A stretch of 54,168 nt of DNA from assembly GCA_945872285.1 (NCBI GenBank), contig CAMBZR010000014.1:1-54168 (forward strand), given 5' to 3'. Position 1 is the first letter of the stretch. Every line of letters starts with the position of its first letter. This DNA comes from Bordetella parapertussis (GTDB lineage Bacteria; Pseudomonadota; Gammaproteobacteria; Burkholderiales; Burkholderiaceae_B). The notes beneath the pieces were generated by a model that was not told the DNA's origin, made no database searches, and saw only the letters and a program-made list of their open reading frames with translations. Both the position numbers and the translations under genes were made by a program. Shown one piece after another: positions 25,698-34,471 of this stretch.

Positions 25698-26480
25698 ATG
25701 GCTGTCACCACACCCTTAACTGAACCCACCACCCCTGCCCTGAGCATAAATGGGCGAAGCGCGACCATTCGTCTGCGCAATCCCGCCTATGCTAACCGCC
25801 TGAGTCCGGCCGATCTCGCTGTGCTCAAAAGCCATCTTGACACCGTCAACGCAACGCCCGAGGTGCTGGTTTTAAAGTTTATAGCCGACGGAAAATACTT
25901 TTGCAGTGGCTACGATATTTCGTCGCTGGCGGCAGATACTGCGCCCTCTTCGACCTATTTTGGCGATACGGTCGATTTGATTGAGCAGGCACGGCCGGTC
26001 ACAATCGCGGCGATCAACGGTGGTGTGTATGGCGGGGGCACCGACTTAAGTCTGGCTTGTGATTTTAGGGTGGGCGTGGCTAACGCCAATATGTTTATGC
26101 CGGCCACCAAGCTCGGCCTACATTTTTATCCGGGTGGCATGGTGCGCTACGTCACGCGCTTGGGCTTAAACAACGCAAAAAAATTGTTTTTAACCAGCGA
26201 TAAAATCGAAGCAACCGAAATGCTGAGCATGGGTTTTTTAACCGAGATTGTCGCGCACGAGAGTTTACTCGCGCGCGTGGATGCTTTAGGCGAACAACTT
26301 GCGGGGATGGCACCACTCGCTTTGCTAGGCATTAAAAAGCACTTGAATCTGATTGCGCGTGGTCAACTCGATGAAGCTGAAATTCGCCGCGCCGTTGCCT
26401 TCTCAGAAAAATCAAACGATATCAAAGAAGGCGCACTCGCCTGGAAAGAAAAACGCGCCGCAAAATTCACGGGGCAGTAA
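25698..26480 (+). CDS. crotonase-family protein lacking both catalytic Glu
   Basis: A 260 aa crotonase fold. KYFCSGYDISSL gives the first oxyanion-hole peptide and INGGVYGGGTDLSLACDFR the second. The catalytic Glu positions of rat hydratase are Ala136 (MPATKLG) and Lys162 (NNAKKLF), so hydration is unlikely by the standard mechanism. It may be an isomerase, thioesterase or decarboxylase-like member. It is divergent from the Bug/CoA-transferase operon, which suggests a shared metabolic context. Confidence 0.78.
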   Translation: MAVTTPLTEPTTPALSINGRSATIRLRNPAYANRLSPADLAVLKSHLDTVNATPEVLVLKFIADGKYFCSGYDISSLAADTAPSSTYFGDTVDLIEQARPVTIAAINGGVYGGGTDLSLACDFRVGVANANMFMPATKLGLHFYPGGMVRYVTRLGLNNAKKLFLTSDKIEATEMLSMGFLTEIVAHESLLARVDALGEQLAGMAPLALLGIKKHLNLIARGQLDEAEIRRAVAFSEKSNDIKEGALAWKEKRAAKFTGQ

Positions 26481-26541
26481 GCAGCGCGGACTAGAGCGGC
26501 AAACGCTCTGGTGGCGCGGCACGTCAAGCGCAGCGCGAAGG

Positions 26542-26832
26542 CTAACCGCCGCCGCTTTTAATGACAACCGCCTTAAGCTGCTCTAGCGTAACAAAGCCTT
26601 TTTTTTCGGCATCAATATGATTAAACGCATCAGCGACACGAGGCATACCCTCTTTGGCTTCTTCATGCGTCAATTTGCCATCACCATTTTTATCTGCCGC
26701 CTTAAACCGCGTCTCGAGTTCGGTCAAGGTTGCTTGCGTGGCTGCGTCAATTGTTTGAGCAGCACTCACGCTCAAAACTGAAACCAAGGCAAGCGCAAAC
26801 GCGCCTGAGAATAACCGTTTATTGAACATCAT
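26542..26832 (-). CDS. secreted EF-hand protein
   Basis: A 96 aa protein with a signal peptide (LFSGAFALALVSVLSVSAAQ, about 6-26; a second ATG is at 26829). One canonical EF-hand calcium loop DKNGDGKLTHEE is followed by a degenerate loop DAEKKGFVTLEQ. It probably acts as a periplasmic calcium-binding protein of unknown partner. It faces the crotonase gene convergently with about 60 bp between, containing a 6-bp stem AGAGCG/CGCTCT at 26493-26509. Confidence 0.75.
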   Translation of the reverse strand: MMFNKRLFSGAFALALVSVLSVSAAQTIDAATQATLTELETRFKAADKNGDGKLTHEEAKEGMPRVADAFNHIDAEKKGFVTLEQLKAVVIKSGGG

Positions 26833-26893
26833 TTGTGCACCTTGTCAAAACAAATTGTTCGGGTCCAAGACTAAAAATGCGGGGCCTTCTAAT

Positions 26894-26917
26894 GCACTGC
26901 GGCACTGCGGCACTGCG
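26894..26917. repeat. three perfect 8-bp tandem repeats
   Basis: GCACTGCG occurs three times without gap at 26894-26901, 26902-26909 and 26910-26917. It lies between the racemase-fold gene stop and the EF-hand gene start, so slippage there could change the EF-hand gene leader. Confidence 0.75.
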
Positions 26918-26941
26918 TGCGTGAAGCGCGAAAGGAATTGG

Positions 26942-27727
26942 CTAAACATTGCATGACGAAGGATATCGTAACCTGAAAGCAGCGCGCCAAGGTGCCTCAG
27001 TCTGCAGCAATCGTGTAAGCGACCCTGGATTTAAAAAGTCGCCCGAAGGCATTTGCATCAGTTGCCAAGCCATACAAAAATTTGATGAAATCGCCGCGAC
27101 CCCCCGATCGGCTAAGGCCATAATCGGCGCCAGCGTCGGCATCCCCGCGCCAGCCAACAAAATGAGATCAGGTTTGAGCGGCAGCAGTCGTTCGGCGGCA
27201 GCTAACACTGCATCATTGCGCAGCGTATAAATATTATGAAAACCACCGACGGCTTGCGGCGACTCAATCCCGATGATCTCGACACCAGTGCGTGCCCAAT
27301 AGGCAGCGCTGCGCTCAGTCAGCCATTGCGGATACGGGCTTACTAAGCCAATACGCTTGGCACCTAAGGCAGTAAACGCTCGGCGAATCGACTGCCCCGC
27401 CGAGACAATGGGATAGCCGTAGCGTTGGCCCAATTGCTCAAAATACCTGTCTTCGTCAGAATGCTCAAAATGATAAGTTGAGCCAGTAATCAAAAATCCC
27501 AGGCCCGCTAAGGGCGCATTCGAAAAACTTGCAATAAATTGATCGATATTTGTCAAAAAATCTTCAAGCCGCTCGCGCATCTCTGGCTCGGGGCTTGTCA
27601 AGCGCCCAGTCAGCAAAGCCAAGTCGGGGGCCAGCATGATCTGTACCTCAGGCTCGGCTGTCGTGTTTGCCTGTGGCACCAATAAACCTAGGATCCCTTG
27701 CGCGCCGTACTCAACTTCGTTTTTCAT
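26942..27727 (-). CDS. maleate isomerase/arylmalonate decarboxylase-like protein lacking both Cys
   Basis: A 261 aa member of the Asp/Glu racemase superfamily, closest to the maleate isomerase/arylmalonate decarboxylase branch (LGLLVPQANTTAEPE at the N-terminus). The first Cys position is Gly82 in LITGSTYHF, which resembles the decarboxylase G-T-S loop. The second Cys position aligns with Gly193 in LAGAGMPTL. With neither Cys, both racemase/isomerase and decarboxylase chemistries would need another base. It is divergent from Bug receptor 3 (133-bp gap). Confidence 0.72.
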   Translation of the reverse strand: MKNEVEYGAQGILGLLVPQANTTAEPEVQIMLAPDLALLTGRLTSPEPEMRERLEDFLTNIDQFIASFSNAPLAGLGFLITGSTYHFEHSDEDRYFEQLGQRYGYPIVSAGQSIRRAFTALGAKRIGLVSPYPQWLTERSAAYWARTGVEIIGIESPQAVGGFHNIYTLRNDAVLAAAERLLPLKPDLILLAGAGMPTLAPIMALADRGVAAISSNFCMAWQLMQMPSGDFLNPGSLTRLLQTEAPWRAAFRLRYPSSCNV

Positions 27728-27860
27728 GTCATCTCATCTTCGTTTTTTTAGTCGTGCATGCTAGCATCGGGCATGATTAGATGATCACTTGTCGGCAACC
27801 CGTTGCAACCGAGTATAAAGTTCCCAGCAAAAAAACATAATACTGGATCGGTCAGCCCCT

Positions 27861-28847
27861 ATGAAAGCCTCTCTCTTTTGCAGTCAGTTACTTCTGTGTG
27901 CTTTGGCACTTTGTCTGGCACCCATCGTGGGCGCTCAAAATAAAGAGCAAACGTGGCCAGTCAAACCGATACGACTCGTCAATCCCTTCGCTCCTGGCGG
28001 GTTTGGCGATGGTGTGGCCCGCCCCCTGTGGGATCAACTCGGCCAGGCGCTCGGTCAACCGATCCTGGTCGAAAGCCAGGCTGGCGCTAACGGCGCGCTG
28101 GCCAGTTCTGTCGTGTCTCGCGCCGCACCCGATGGACACACTCTCCTTCTTGCGAATCTCGGCCCAATTGCGATCAATCCAGCGCTACGTCCTCAATCAG
28201 CCAGCGATCCGTTAAAAGAATTGGTCGCGATCACGCAAATCGTATCTGGCCCACTTGTCTTAGTGGTTCATGCAGACTTCCCTGCCAAAGATCTGCAGGC
28301 GCTCATTGCGCACGCAAAAGCGAACTCGGGCAAGCTCTCTTACGGATCGGTCGGACACGGCAGCACGACCCACTTAGCGGGTGAGCTTTTGAATTTGAAA
28401 GCGGGTTTAGATCTGCTGCAGATCCCCTACAAAGGAGCAGCACCCGTCATCACGAATATTTTGGGCAAACAGATCGAGATGGGCTTTATTAATATTTCGA
28501 TCGCAAAACCTCATCTGGACTCTGGGCAACTACGGGCGCTGGGCGTCACGACACTTTCGCGCGCCGCAATTTTTCCAAATTTGCCCGCAATCGCTGAACG
28601 CCTACCCGACTTTGAAGTCAACCCTTGGTGGGGTCTGATGGCCCCCTTCGGCACGCCGCAAACGGTGATTGATCGTATTGCTCTTGAAGCAACAAAAATT
28701 CTAAAGAAGGCCGATATCGCAGAACGTTTTCGACAAAATGGGCTCGAGCCAGAGGGCACGACCTCCGAGGTGTTCGCTCAAAAAGTAGTCAGTGACATTG
28801 CCAAGTGGCGTCAACTGGTTCAGACCAACAATATCAAACCAGAATAG
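27861..28847 (+). CDS. Bug/TctC-family periplasmic receptor 3
   Basis: A 328 aa receptor with signal peptide (SQLLLCALALCLAPIVGAQ). WPVKPIRLVNPFAPGGFGD has the GGxxD ligand-loop spacing with Phe-Gly inserted residues, AAPDGHTLL replaces the usual DGYTL, and IPYKGAAPVITNI follows. It is divergent from the maleate-isomerase-like gene (133-bp gap with an ATGCTAGCAT palindrome at 27758-27767) and converges on the hydrolase gene. Ligand unknown. Confidence 0.9.
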   Translation: MKASLFCSQLLLCALALCLAPIVGAQNKEQTWPVKPIRLVNPFAPGGFGDGVARPLWDQLGQALGQPILVESQAGANGALASSVVSRAAPDGHTLLLANLGPIAINPALRPQSASDPLKELVAITQIVSGPLVLVVHADFPAKDLQALIAHAKANSGKLSYGSVGHGSTTHLAGELLNLKAGLDLLQIPYKGAAPVITNILGKQIEMGFINISIAKPHLDSGQLRALGVTTLSRAAIFPNLPAIAERLPDFEVNPWWGLMAPFGTPQTVIDRIALEATKILKKADIAERFRQNGLEPEGTTSEVFAQKVVSDIAKWRQLVQTNNIKPE

Positions 28848-28855
28848 CGCTGCCA

Positions 28856-29785
28856 CTACCCTCCCGGCTTATATTGTGGGTACAGAACCTTGATCGGCAA
28901 CCCGATCAAGGCCATAAATTTTTCTAGATGGGGCTGCCAAATCGCACGCCCGTCTTTACTGCCAAACAAACTGTGCGAATCTTGACCAAATTCGCCGTAA
29001 GCTACGAGCTGTGCTTGCGGATTCACCTTGCTGTAATAGGCAAATATCTGTGAATACACCTCTTTCGTGAAGAAGCTATCGTTGTCACCGTACAGCCAAA
29101 GCGAAGGTATTTTGGTGTCTCGTGCATAATTGGCCGCAGCCCTTGCTAAAGTTAGCTGCCAACCGATGCAATCAGGCTGTCGCAAGCCGCCAGCAAAATT
29201 GACCAATCCCTTGACCGAGGGATCTGGCTTTGTCGCGCCATACGCCAGCGTGGTCCAGCCACCGTGCGATTGCCCGACTATTAAGGTTTGAGTGCGCTCA
29301 ACATAGCTCAGCGTATGTGCATAAGCGACCGTGACAGCAACGTCCTCAGCCTGAATAAGCCCGTTAGACTCAACATTGCAGCCACCCCCGACGTAGCCAC
29401 CCGTTGATTTAGAAAAGCCTGTGCGCATCGGCACAAAGACCACATACCCACGCTCAACGAAATACCGCGCCGCCCAGCCGGGGGTGTAGCGTGGTTGCAG
29501 CCCAGGTGCACCCGGTGCCTTACCATGATTAATCACCACCAACGGAAAAGGTCCGGGCCCTGGCGGCTTGTAAACGGTTGTCTCAAGCTCAAGCGTCCAT
29601 AAAGGTATTTTTTTGGGGATAAAAATAACTTCGACCGGCAAGGCGATTTGTTGGGCGATGGCGGCTGTCGTGCTAGCCGCGCACAGACATAAACAGAGGC
29701 CCCGCAGAAGACGTTGAAATGACTGGCGAGAGTCAGCGCTTAGCCGGAGTTTGAGCAACAGACGAAACCAACAGTGAATTCGCAC
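28856..29785 (-). CDS. secreted alpha/beta hydrolase (dienelactone-hydrolase-like)
   Basis: A 309 aa alpha/beta hydrolase that appears exported: basic N-terminus, then LLRGLCLCLCAASTTAAIAQQ. The nucleophile elbow is GQSHGG, the acid is Asp in LYGDNDSFF, and the base is His in FGQDSHSLF. GGGCNVESN and FAGGLRQPDC carry Cys that could form disulfides. The start is GTG at 29785 after AGGATGCTTACCC. It may release an acid from a lactone or ester outside the cytosol, close to Bug receptor 3 and a lactonase gene. Substrate unknown. Confidence 0.8.
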   Translation of the reverse strand: MRIHCWFRLLLKLRLSADSRQSFQRLLRGLCLCLCAASTTAAIAQQIALPVEVIFIPKKIPLWTLELETTVYKPPGPGPFPLVVINHGKAPGAPGLQPRYTPGWAARYFVERGYVVFVPMRTGFSKSTGGYVGGGCNVESNGLIQAEDVAVTVAYAHTLSYVERTQTLIVGQSHGGWTTLAYGATKPDPSVKGLVNFAGGLRQPDCIGWQLTLARAAANYARDTKIPSLWLYGDNDSFFTKEVYSQIFAYYSKVNPQAQLVAYGEFGQDSHSLFGSKDGRAIWQPHLEKFMALIGLPIKVLYPQYKPGG

Positions 29786-29875
29786 GGGTAAGCATCCTTG
29801 ATTTTTGCTAGGCCGACTGCTACAAGAGTTACCACAAGACTAAACAATACAACAATCAGACAGGATCGACCAGAA

Positions 29876-30796
29876 ATGTATCCCGCCCCACCCGTCAAAA
29901 AAACTGAAGTCTTTGCACGTATCCCTGATAAGTATCGTCGGCCTGGTCAGATCAGTGCTGAACGCGTCGCTGCCGGCAAAAGCAGCCCTCACACCGATTG
30001 CTTTATTGAAGGGCCGTCGTTCGACAAAGCGGGCAATCTGTATTTGGTGGATATCGCCTTTGGACGAGTCTTTAAGGTTAAACCCTCGGGTGACATTGAT
30101 GTCATTGCCGAATGGGATGGCGAACCCAATGGTTTAAAAATCCATCAAGATGGTCGGATCTTTATTGCCGACCATAAATGTGGCCTGTTGTTGCTTGACC
30201 CAGAACGCGGGAGTGTCTCGACCGTCGCACAACGCTACATGACAGAAAACTTCAAAGGCCTGAATGATCTGTACATCGCTCGCAATGGCGATATCTACTT
30301 TACCGATCAAGGTCAAAGTGCGATTCAAGATCCTAGCGGGCGGGTATACAGGCGTGATGCCTCAGGCCACACCGTACGTCTGTTAGATAACATTCCAAGC
30401 CCTAACGGCATTGTGATGAGCCCAAACGAAAAAACACTTTACGTAGCCGCTACACGCGGTAACTGTGTGTGGCGCGCGAATCTGCTGCCAGACGGAACGA
30501 GTTTGGTGAGACCGGGCATTTTCGTACAAATGTCTGGCGGCTCGGGCCCCGACGGCATGGCCGTTGACCAGGCAGGCAACCTTGTCGTTGCACACGCCGG
30601 TGGCGGCATCGTGTGGGTGTTCTCACCCTTAGGTCAACCCATCTGGCGCATCGACTCATGCCAACACGCCCACACCACCAACGTGGCCTACGGCGGCCCA
30701 CAAAATCGTCACCTGTACATTACTGAATCTGAAAGCGGCTGCGTGCTCGTCACCGAGATGGACATCCCGGGGCAACCCATGCATTCACATACTTAA
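29876..30796 (+). CDS. SMP-30/gluconolactonase-family protein
   Basis: A 306 aa six-bladed propeller. Putative metal ligands are Glu in FIEGPSFDKAG, Asn in GEPNGLKI, Asn in GLNDLYI and Asp in SGPDGMAVD. The family hydrolyses sugar or other lactones. An in-frame TTG at 29798 would add 26 basic residues; ATG 29876 is preferred. It is divergent from the secreted hydrolase, and the pair could act on related lactones, which is inference. Confidence 0.85.
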   Translation: MYPAPPVKKTEVFARIPDKYRRPGQISAERVAAGKSSPHTDCFIEGPSFDKAGNLYLVDIAFGRVFKVKPSGDIDVIAEWDGEPNGLKIHQDGRIFIADHKCGLLLLDPERGSVSTVAQRYMTENFKGLNDLYIARNGDIYFTDQGQSAIQDPSGRVYRRDASGHTVRLLDNIPSPNGIVMSPNEKTLYVAATRGNCVWRANLLPDGTSLVRPGIFVQMSGGSGPDGMAVDQAGNLVVAHAGGGIVWVFSPLGQPIWRIDSCQHAHTTNVAYGGPQNRHLYITESESGCVLVTEMDIPGQPMHSHT

Positions 30797-30895
30797 GAAC
30801 GATTTACGCTGCAAATTCGCGATAAAGCAATCGAAACGTCACGCCGATGAGCTCAAACGTTGGCTAACAAAAATTTAATCCAGACAACTCCAACC

Positions 30896-31066
30896 ATGTC
30901 ACGTTATTTGCTCGCTTTGGCTTGTGCAGGGATCGCCTTTGCCGCCCAGGCGCAACCCATTCATGACCGCTGGCTTGGCCGATGGCAGGTGGCGTGCGCG
31001 CTGGCGCAAAAAATGCATACCAGTTGCTGGCCTCAGCGCGCGCGCACCGCGGCATCGATCAGCTGA
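30896..31066 (+). pseudogene. short ORF with signal peptide, possible truncated gene
   Basis: A 56 aa frame beginning MSRYLLALACAGIAFAAQA, a convincing Sec signal peptide, then QPIHDRWLGRWQ. The rest is low complexity and the frame overlaps the convergent nudC 3' end by 34 bp. It could be a small secreted protein or the N-terminal stub of a longer one. No strong ribosome site is seen. Confidence 0.35.
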
Positions 31067-31803
31067 CGCGCGATACTGACTGGATCAGGCACCAACGGCA
31101 ACGCATCGCGCGCAAACCACCCCGCGTCTTCGATTTCGGTTGGGTCTGGGGTGATTTCGCCGCCGACATAGTCGGCAAAATACGCCACCATCAGTGAATT
31201 GGGAAAGGGCCATGGCTGGCTCGTAAAATAACGCAAATTGGTGATTTCAAGGCCGACTTCTTCGCGCACTTCGCGCACCGCGCACTCTTCAAGCGTTTCG
31301 CCTGGCTCAACAAAGCCCGCCAAGGCGCTGAACATACCAGGTTTGAAATGCGGGCTGCGCGCCAGCAATAAATCATTACCGCGCTCGATCAAGACCATCA
31401 CGGCAGGTGAAATGCGCGGATAAACAGACAACCTACAGGCGGGGCAATCCATCGAAAATTCGGTCTTTTTAGCCACCGTCGGCGTACCGCAATGGCCACA
31501 GAAGCGGTGGTTTTTTTGCCAGTCGATTAGCTGCGTGGCGCGACCAGCCAAGGCAAACAGCTCGGCACCGGCCAAAGCGTGCAAGCTGCGCACGGGGCGC
31601 AGTTCACCCTCGATGTGGGACGGGATCTCGCTGACCTCAATCGTACGGCATGGAATACCCTGCCAGTGCCCCACAAGCAAGGAGTTTTCAGGGTTGCCAA
31701 AATCAGCCGCATAACCCCTGGGGAACACATGCCCATCGCTCGTGTCTTTTGCGGTCAACATCTGATTGTCGCAACGGATTAGCCAGTAGCTCAACTCACT
31801 CAT
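31033..31803 (-). CDS. nudC: NAD+ diphosphatase (NADH pyrophosphatase) NudC
   Basis: A 256 aa Nudix enzyme. The zinc ribbon is FCGHCG with CPAC 15-20 residues later, the Nudix box is GFVEPGETLEECAVREVREEVG split over about 165-187, and SQPWPFPNSLM after the box is the NudC SQPWPFPxS signature for NAD(H). It hydrolyses NADH and decaps NAD-capped RNA. The ATG 31803 follows CAGGAATCCCT; the frame extends further without conservation. Confidence 0.93.
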   Translation of the reverse strand: MSELSYWLIRCDNQMLTAKDTSDGHVFPRGYAADFGNPENSLLVGHWQGIPCRTIEVSEIPSHIEGELRPVRSLHALAGAELFALAGRATQLIDWQKNHRFCGHCGTPTVAKKTEFSMDCPACRLSVYPRISPAVMVLIERGNDLLLARSPHFKPGMFSALAGFVEPGETLEECAVREVREEVGLEITNLRYFTSQPWPFPNSLMVAYFADYVGGEITPDPTEIEDAGWFARDALPLVPDPVSIARQLIDAAVRAR

Positions 31804-32005
31804 AGGGATTCCTGAAAAATAGTTAGTCTTTTTATTATTGTGCAATGCCGTAATTGTATGCCTTTGGCCAACACCATCCAAACCGCCCTCGAATCACCAC
31901 CCGCGACGTCTCAAAACTAGTTTTCGCCAGATTAATGCCGGCATCTTGGGCGCCCTATGACTCGGTCGGTTATTCTCCAACCTCAACTATTTTTGGCAAG
32001 ATCCC

Positions 32006-33721
32006 ATGCAAACCGAAAGCTTTATCCCCGGCAAAGACGTCTCACTCGAGTCCACCATCGCCACGATGCAGGCAAAACTTGCCGCACGAGGTTTTAGGCT
32101 GGATGAATCGTCATGGCTCAACCCGGTTCAAGCGATTTGGTCGGTTCATGTCAAAGACCAAGAGTGCCCCATGCTGTTTGCCAATGGCAAAGGCGCCACC
32201 ATGCTTGCCGCCCGGGCCAGTGCCTTAGGTGAGTTTTTTGAACGCTTGGGCACCCATTATTTTTGGACGCACTTTCATTTGGGCGAAACCCGCGCAAACA
32301 AAAGCTTTGTGCACTATCCACAAGAGCGCTGGTTTGACCTGACCGAAGACGGCACTTGGCCCGCCGAGCTACTCAACCCGACCTTACAAGCGTTTTATAA
32401 CCCCGACAGCGATATCGATAGCGAAGTGCTGGTTGATTTGAATTCAGGCAACGTCGACCGCGGCATTTGTGCCCTGCCCTATACGCGCCTCAGCGACGGT
32501 GCCTTGACCTGGTTTCCGGTCAATATCATCGGTAACCTCTACGTCAGCAACGGCATGGCCGCCGGTAACACCCCTAACGAAGCGCGCGCGCAGGCTTTAT
32601 CTGAAATCTTTGAGCGCCACATCAAATACCGAATTATCAGTGAAGGCCTTTGCCTGCCTGAAGTCCCTGAAGACGTGATTGCGCGTTACCCCGGTATCCA
32701 GGCCGGTATTAAAGGACTGCGCGACGCCGGTTTTGGCATCTTGGTCAAAGACGCCTCGTTGGGTGGCAAATACCCCGTCATGAATGTCACCTTGATTCAT
32801 CCAAAAGACCAAGGCGTGTTTGCAAGTTTCGGCGCACACCCGCGCTTTGAAATTGCGCTTGAACGCGCGCTCACCGAGTTGTTGCAAGGCCGCGCACTCG
32901 ACGCACTCGAAAATTTTCCTGAGCCCGGCTTTGATATGGATGAGATCACCGCGGTGGCCAATCTTGAAATTCACTTCGTAGATTCAAGCGGCGTGCTTTC
33001 ATGGGATTTTATGGGCGATGAGCCCGATTATGATTTTGTCGACTGGAACTTCAGCAGCACCACCGAGCAAGACTATCAATGGTTATGCGACGCTGTGCAC
33101 GCAGAGGGCTTCGAGCTTTATATTTCTGATTTTTCTGAGCAAGGTGCCTACGCTTGCCGGATCTTGGTGCCAGGTATGTCAGAGATTTACCCTGTGGGCG
33201 ATCTAGACTGGGAAAACAACAGTATCGGCAATCAAATTCGCCCACAGTTAGTGAGGCTACATGATCTGACTGACGATGAGTGCACTGAGTTGCTAGCAGA
33301 TTTACAAACCTTGAATCTAAACGACGAGCGCCCCTTATGGGAGATCTTGGGCTTGGCAACTCCCAACGGCTCAACCTGGAAAGAATTACGCATAGGAGAA
33401 CTAAAAACCTTGCTCGCGCTTGCGATCAACGACATCGACGCCGCCCTTGAAGGTTGCGACTGGATTCATCACTACAAACAAATGAACCCCGCGCGCCGCT
33501 TGGTGTATCGCTGCGTTGAAACAGTGCTTAACCTTGACGACGCTGAACCTTATCTGCATTCGCTAAGTTTGATGTTTGGTGCAGAGACTTTGCGCCAAGC
33601 GCAGGCGTTGATTTCGGGAGACGAGCGCTTTTTTGGCTTGGATACCTTGGGCGTGGATATGCAAGGCAGCCCGATGCATAGCAACTTGCTTGCGGCTTAT
33701 GACAAGCTGTTCAAGGAATAG
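32006..33721 (+). CDS. ycaO: YcaO protein, ribosomal S12 methylthiotransferase accessory factor
   Basis: A 571 aa protein of the E. coli YcaO type, near the length of that protein (about 586 aa). The YcaO ATP-binding domain includes NGKGATMLAARASALGEFFERL, then ARAQALSEIFERHIKYR and GFDMDEITA, with a C-terminal tetratricopeptide-like region. In E. coli it assists RimO in beta-methylthiolation of ribosomal protein S12 Asp. No precursor peptide or RiPP transport gene is adjacent, so an azoline-forming role is unlikely. It overlaps the convergent DUF3820 gene by 11 bp. Confidence 0.92.
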   Translation: MQTESFIPGKDVSLESTIATMQAKLAARGFRLDESSWLNPVQAIWSVHVKDQECPMLFANGKGATMLAARASALGEFFERLGTHYFWTHFHLGETRANKSFVHYPQERWFDLTEDGTWPAELLNPTLQAFYNPDSDIDSEVLVDLNSGNVDRGICALPYTRLSDGALTWFPVNIIGNLYVSNGMAAGNTPNEARAQALSEIFERHIKYRIISEGLCLPEVPEDVIARYPGIQAGIKGLRDAGFGILVKDASLGGKYPVMNVTLIHPKDQGVFASFGAHPRFEIALERALTELLQGRALDALENFPEPGFDMDEITAVANLEIHFVDSSGVLSWDFMGDEPDYDFVDWNFSSTTEQDYQWLCDAVHAEGFELYISDFSEQGAYACRILVPGMSEIYPVGDLDWENNSIGNQIRPQLVRLHDLTDDECTELLADLQTLNLNDERPLWEILGLATPNGSTWKELRIGELKTLLALAINDIDAALEGCDWIHHYKQMNPARRLVYRCVETVLNLDDAEPYLHSLSLMFGAETLRQAQALISGDERFFGLDTLGVDMQGSPMHSNLLAAYDKLFKE

Positions 33722-33956
33722 GTTTAGCCTGAACAGTTAGCCGGCCACCCGCTCGCAAAGGCGCCAACATCCCTTTTAAGCCGTTATGGTCGATCTCTTG
33801 CATCAATTGCAAGAGACGCCCGATCTCGCCCTCAGGAAAGCCCTCGCGCGCAAACCAATTCAGGTAATTGCCAGGCAAATCGGCTAAAAGCTTGCCCTGA
33901 TGCTTGCCAAAGGGCATCTTCCAAGTGACTAATTTTTCTAGGTCCTGGGGCTGCAT
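33711..33956 (-). CDS. DUF3820 family protein
   Basis: An 81 aa small protein with the DUF3820 pattern: MPFGKHQGKLLADLPGNYLNWF, FPEGEIGRLLQLM, then EIDHNGLKGMLAPL. Related proteins are described as putative quorum-sensing-regulated factors, but the function is not established. It converges on ycaO and is divergent from the VOC gene. Confidence 0.8.
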   Translation of the reverse strand: MQPQDLEKLVTWKMPFGKHQGKLLADLPGNYLNWFAREGFPEGEIGRLLQLMQEIDHNGLKGMLAPLRAGGRLTVQAKPIP

Positions 33957-34026
33957 GCTGGGCTCAAACGCCGCGAAGACTCAATATTGCATTATGCTTG
34001 AGCGATTCTGATTTTGGATAGTTTTC

Positions 34027-34446
34027 ATGCCTAAAGCTACACTGCATCTTTCGATCCCGGTTAGCGATATCGCTGCCTCAGTGACCTTTTATCAAGATCT
34101 GTTAGGTTGCCGCGTGACTCGCGTGATTGACGATCGCGCTGACATTGATTTTTATGGTCATCACCTTGTCGCTCAGTTGTCGCCTCTTGAGGCCTCACAC
34201 AAGTCGGTCAACCTCGGAAAAAATCCATATCCCTTAAGACACTTTGGCGTGATTGTGCAAAGCGACGTGTATCAAAAAATGCTCTCGGCCCTGCGAGCTG
34301 CCAACACGCCTTTTGCCATGGAGCCCGATCATATTTTTATCGGCACCCCACGAGAGCAACACGTGTTTTTAGTGTTAGACCCCTCGGGTAACGCCGTCGA
34401 AGTCAAAGGCATGGTCAAACCCGAACAAGTCTTTTCTGAAGCTTAA
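34027..34446 (+). CDS. glyoxalase/VOC-superfamily protein
   Basis: A 139 aa two-module vicinal-oxygen-chelate protein: ATLHLSIPVSDIAASVTFYQDLLG, then HFGVIVQSDVY, then FLVLDPSGNAVEVKGM. Likely metal-binding residues are His7 and the C-terminal Glu in AVEVKG. Such proteins include glyoxalases, dioxygenases and isomerases; the reaction is not predictable. It lies 25 bp before Bug receptor 4. Confidence 0.82.
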   Translation: MPKATLHLSIPVSDIAASVTFYQDLLGCRVTRVIDDRADIDFYGHHLVAQLSPLEASHKSVNLGKNPYPLRHFGVIVQSDVYQKMLSALRAANTPFAMEPDHIFIGTPREQHVFLVLDPSGNAVEVKGMVKPEQVFSEA

Positions 34447-34471
34447 ATTAAAAAATTTCCTGGAGATTCTC

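Noticed and set aside
32006..33721. YcaO as part of a thiazole/oxazole RiPP cluster
   Set aside because: The full-length E. coli-type YcaO, no short precursor gene, no dehydrogenase or transporter nearby.
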